Of a DNA stretch of 64,000 nucleotides, positions 55,201-61,200 are shown in pieces. This DNA comes from Schistosoma haematobium (lineage: Eukaryota; Platyhelminthes; Trematoda; Strigeidida; Schistosomatidae). The notes beneath the pieces are model-generated. The model made no database searches. It had not been told where the DNA came from and saw only the letters and a list, made by a program, of their open reading frames with translations. Location: the NCBI RefSeq assembly GCF_000699445.3, contig NC_067199.1, forward strand, positions 30,588,402 through 30,652,401, given 5' to 3'. Numbering within the stretch: the stretch's first letter is position 1; every line of letters starts with the position of its first letter. Position numbers and translations under genes: made by a program.

Positions 55201-58200
55201 TTTTGGTACGAATACACATTTTGTGATATCATTAGTTTACTAAGTAAATATAATAATAGTTGACATCAGTTGGTGTGAATTAATATCTAAAATATTGCCT
55301 CATCTGTTTATCCTCATTTAACTTTAATAAAAGTCTTAATTCCTCTTTTATAGATTATCACATCTTGTTTTAAGTTTTATCGGCTTAACACTTCCTTTAC
55401 TTAAATTCTGAAATAACTCATTTGAAAATACTACTTAGCCGCTTTTTCCAGTGTGATGTGTTCGTAACTACTATTATTTCCATTGTCTTCCTTTGTAACG
55501 ACACATCTCAGTGTGAGTAGAATTTACATAAAGTTACTCATGAGTAAATCATAAGCCAAATCATGCAATGAATTATTTAGTGGATATTTGTCTTCTGGTT
55601 TTATCGAAATTTCGTAATTTCGACCTTTGTATACAACCCATATTTCAAATTCACTTGATGTTGTTTTGCTTGTATCTCCCCATTGTTATATAAGACTGCG
55701 ATTGATCGGTCTCATGTTGGCATATGTGCATCCTGTGCGGACTGACTCGATATAGCCTTAAGTCCAGCTGACGAGTCCGAAATGAGACGAAACATGCGTC
55801 CTGGATTCCACTGCTAGCCACTATCCATCTTTGCTTAAAAACCCATATTTTAGTTAAGTAATACGTATACTATGTCTATATAACAATGGGAAAACTCTAA
55901 CTTGGCACTTTTAATTGTCGTTCATTGATATCACTTTCCATATGATAGTTCTCTAGTCTTACGACTGTAAAATGTATAAACAGTAGTAAGGTAACTTGAG
56001 CTATGGCCATTGAATTATCACTGCTTATTGATAGTGAACAATGAACTATTAGGTTTCTATCAAAAGTTGCATTTTCATCATCTCTTAGTTTAACACGTAT
56101 TCCTCTATTTCTGGTTAATTTCAGATTTTAACTATATTTTCAACTTAAATACTACCAGATCAGAGCTTACATCCAGTTTGTCATGTCGTCTGGTATAATT
56201 AAGTTGACTATATATATTCTATAATACATGTTCAGTTTTATTACATGTTAGACGTTCCCAAGACATAGAAATCAAAGTGAGAGAAACAAGTCAGACTTTA
56301 GTTTGTATATAATTCCTGAGTCATCAATCATTTTTTGAATTTTCATCAGGGAAAATATTCACTGAAAAGCCAACGAGTTCTTGATTCACCAGTGAAATGA
56401 ACTAAAATATTTTCAATAGCTTATCTTACATGTTTGAGTGGGACACATATCTATGATCAGTTGCTTTTTTTCATTATCAGTGTCCATATTTACTGAAAAG
56501 TATGTTACTATGAACATATAATTCCTAGTGTAAAACTTATACTTTCGGGTTTATTTTCATTAAACAGACAGATGTATTTCAGTTGGAGATAGTAGATTTG
56601 GGAAAAATTAACAAAGTGCGCATAAGACATGATAATTCAGGTGTTAATCCTTCATGGTATTTATCTATGATTGAAGTCTTCAATATTTCAAAATCTCAAA
56701 GTGTACATGGCTTAAAAGATCAACCCAACGAAACTCATCATCTAGTGAAGTATACATTTAATTGTGAAGCTTGGTTATCCACCGAACATGACGAAAAAGT
56801 CGTGGACAGATATTTTTCAGCTGAAATCATTAAACCACAAGATACACCTAGTATCGTACCAAAAATTACCAAAGATGTTGTGCCTCATAAATCAATACAA
56901 GATTTGTCTCAAGAAAAACGAACTCTTGAAAGTAACTAATACTCCGAAGTTTTTTTATAATAACTTAATATTGTTATAATTTTTCAGCTTCTTTGTTTTC
57001 ATAAACCACTCATATTTACCTTTAATAATTTATAGTCCCATTTTGGAACATCTTCAAAGCTTATATCCTCAAACGATTATCAAATTTACCATTACATATT
57101 GAAGATAACTATGCATTCATTATATCATATGATAATAATCCTTACATACAATAACGGAGATTCATTTATATGCCGGTTGAAGTAGAAAATGTTTATATCA
57201 ATACTCTGATATTTACATGTTACTAATCCGAATTAACACTAAGAGCACAGTTAAACATTGACTTCATGGATAGCTAATAAAGTAAAAACTAGAGACAAAA
57301 TAGCAAAAAGAATTTCCTTAGCAGAATCACAAATTCTGATCAATAGTTTTCTCCTTTGAAAGGTTATTTTCTACGAACTTTGACAATATGACTTTTCCTC
57401 TGATTCAATGAAATAATTAGACAGAAATACTAATATATGATAGTAGTTAAAAGTTCCCGATTTAGGGGATCTGTACAGTGCATATTTAAAATGCTATTTA
57501 TTTCATAAATTTCTGTATTATCTGTAAGCAGTGACAAACGTTTAAAATAGCGAATTAAATCCATGCAATTAGGTAATTTTTATCATTATTTATTTGGAAA
57601 ATTTATTTATCTTTCACTTTACATTTCCTTTCACCTATTGTGGCTTTTAACGTAGTTATTTTTCTTCTCAAGTGGAGTCTACTTGTCACTTGATGTCAAA
57701 TAGAATTTAAGACTAGAACAACCTTTCAAATATCAGCTTAGACTGTTAAATTGTACTTGCGCTTGTGGCTCAAAGTCTACAGTTATTTTATCGTATTTGA
57801 TTGATCTTTAAGCCCATTCACATATATTTCACATTTCAATCATTATAAAACAGAATACAACAATGTCAATGTTCGATTTACTTCGTGAATAACACCTGCC
57901 TTCGCAGTGATAAGAACATAAAACCAAAACCTCCGAATACACAAATAACTTCAGTCGAAAAGAGAAAACATTATACATGAACATCGACTTTAAGGGCGAC
58001 AGAGCTACGTACGTCTTAAAGAAGAGAATTTCTGATTCGTTAAAAAGAACGTTCTTCGCAACAACTTTGCGAATAGCATTTTCCAGCCGATCATTGTTCA
58101 TCAATAATCTTAAGGATAAATTATCTCATTTGACCAACTCAATGTGCATTTACCAACTTATCTGCTCATGTGGAGCCAAGTACATAGGTCGTTCGATGAG

Positions 58201-61200
58201 TACTTTATATAAAAGAATTCAAAAACATTACCCGGCGTGGCGAGATTGGTACAACCTCTCCTCCTACCATGGCCTTAATGTCTTATAATTTTTTTTTTCA
58301 TTTTTCATACTCTTCTTCCTTTATAGCCATCTTCTTCCCCTTCCATCTTCTCCCTAAACCTTCTACCCCCAACTGATTTATTTCTGATTCTATGATCCTC
58401 CTGATTACATTTAGTCTCAATTTCAACATTTTATCTTATCATGCTGAGCCATCCTTTCCCAATTATAATTTCCCTGTCCTTTGATGAATATTTAAGCCCT
58501 TAATAATCAATCAATTATTAGTTTTTCTGTTTAAAATAATTTTTTAATATCACGATAGAACAATAAGAAGACGGAGTTGATCTGAATAATGTGATGTATT
58601 TGCGCTATACATTTCGAACAATGTATAGCGCAAATACATCACATTATTCAGATCAACTCCGTCTTCTCATTGTTCTATCGAAATTTATAAAAGGGACTAA
58701 TTGCTTTAAATTTTTTAATACCTTTGTTTATTCTACCCCATTGTCACTATGTCTAATAGAAGTTTATTATCATTATTATTGCAATTATTTTAATTGTAAT
58801 CACCCTGAAAAAAATTACTTACTTTGAATAATTTTTTCTGGTTAGCGTTTTTTTCAGCGAGTTAGTTTTCTACGGGATGGGGTCGCTAAACCCATGCCCA
58901 ACCCTTCTCCTTTATCCGGGCTTGGGACCGACAGTAGCCCCCGGAGTGACTCCAGGCGGAGTTACCTTGTAAAAAATAAGTATATATATTTGCGATTGTA
59001 CAGCTTTAAAAATGAATTCGCTGAAAAGGAGAACTCTTTTCTGAACTAATCTTTCTTATTCACAGTAATCCACGGTTTATTAAAATTTTATTATCTAAAC
59101 TGGCTTTTTAAGGTTTAAATGTTAATTACCTATGAAAACTATTAATTTAATTTCTTTCACAGGTTTTAATGAATTATTTAAAAATTATTCATTCTGTTTT
59201 GAATTTCTATACCATTAGCTATTCCTTATTTGATTACGGTTATTACTGGTTCCGATAGGAAAGCTGGAACGCCTGGTCCTGTATGGATTTGCTGTGTTGA
59301 TAAAAATAAAATGAATTCAGAAAAGTTTATTCTATGCGATTGTTATAATAGAACAAAGTTAAAAAGAGGAACTACAAGGTATTTTCGATTCACAGGTGCT
59401 AAAATTAATGATTTGACTGAAATACAAGTGAGATGCTTTTTTTACTTGAGTGTCTTAAAATGATTGTTCTTTTAAACTCACAAGTTTGTAGTTTAGTCAT
59501 TTGAAATGGCTAACAATTACTTCAGTACAAAATAATCATTTTAATCCACATGACAGGAATTATTTATCTTATTCTTTTGTGAATTGAATGAAGTGTTAAA
59601 TAATCATGAGAATTCTGTCATAATTAAGACTGTTAAATCTACTTTTACTCAAGTGTGTTCCACAGATAACAAGTACTTACCTTTGGGTTGATTAAACACA
59701 CAAATTTCCTTTGGCTATAAGTCGTTATTAAAGTTAGAACCTTATAGAACCAGCCAATAACCTTCTTAAGTCTTTGATGGCTGAACTCTTTTTGCATTGT
59801 CAGTAGTTCCCTTATTTTCTGACTTAAGACATACCTTTACTACTGAGCATTTGACACCTTTGTATACTTTGTTCATATTGTAATAATGAGTTTAGAATAT
59901 TTTGAGGCTATACTTTTATAAAGTCATAACTTGTTCACTAAACAGATCACTTGAAGTACGAAACTGTATAAACTGAATTATTATTTTTGGACTTTAGGTT
60001 TTCAAAAATATAGAATATTTGAGCAAATAATTGTTGTCAATAACTTGATTAGGCTCTATAATTATAAGTCCAGAATTATATTTTACAAAGACCAAAAATA
60101 ATGGATTTAAAAATGCTAAATGTTAAAAATGATGAACGTTTGCATCTGTTACGATACAAATACTTCAAAATTGTGTTATTTGTAAATTAGAAAGGTGATT
60201 TATTAAAAGTCAGGATGAGTTAGAGTAGCATCAAGTCTCAATCAGTATAATAGCAATATAGCAAAAATGTAAATGAAAAAAAATCGTCTGAATAAAATTC
60301 ATGGTAGGCGAATTTAATCTTGTTAATCGAGGTAACAATGATAACAATAATAGTAGTAACAATGACAATAATATCGTTGTGTGAATATAATATGTAATAA
60401 AAGGGATGTTATCAAGGTCATTACGACATAAAAGAATTCATGTAAACTGGTAAAGGTGAATGTGGGAAATGATATATAAACACGAAAGGAATTGGGAGGG
60501 GGAATAAGAGGTCCATATTATCTAGCTTAGGTATCTTGTGATCCAGTCTTGGACCACGGTAAACATAGAGTCTGGATATACCTCTTCTGGGTGTATAAGT
60601 TCAGTATTGTGTAGTTGATCCAGATGACTTCAGCTAAGTAGAGTAGCCACAATCTAGCTCTTTGAGGTAGATTCTTTGGAACTTGATCTAAAACAGAGAA
60701 AGCTTCCTGTATTTTGATAATTGATTTAGTAACTCCTTTTCCCAACCGTGCTGGTACATGTTCACGAGCACGCAAGGATAAAGCCTTATGTGTACAGCCT
60801 GCATAACTAGCTCCACAGGAGCATTGGAACTGGTATGCACACGTGGAGGTAATCCTCATCGGTAATCTGTCCTTGATTTGTCGTGTAAGTACTGGTTTAG
60901 TTGAGAAAATTGTACGTAACTTGGAGTCGTGAAACATCCTTTCGACAGATCTTTTGTGTCGATGTGCTAAAATGTCACCCACTATGTCTCCTTTAAAATC
61001 CAGTTTCGGATATAGTTTCTTACTTACCGAGTCATAGTTTCTTCTTTTTTTAGTACCTTCTAACAGGAATTTTCTAACGAAATTATCCGGATAACCATTA
61101 TTTCGTAATGTGTTCTTTAGTGTATCTATTTCGGTATCTACACTATATTCAGAATGTAATAGTTTAGTTCTGTGGCTGAGATATTTAACCACATTTATTT

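Larger units (their letters stand above)
54590..56567 (+). other. intron 24
   Basis: It contains the Sm-alpha-type repeat at 55677-55835; nothing else recognised. Confidence 0.45.
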
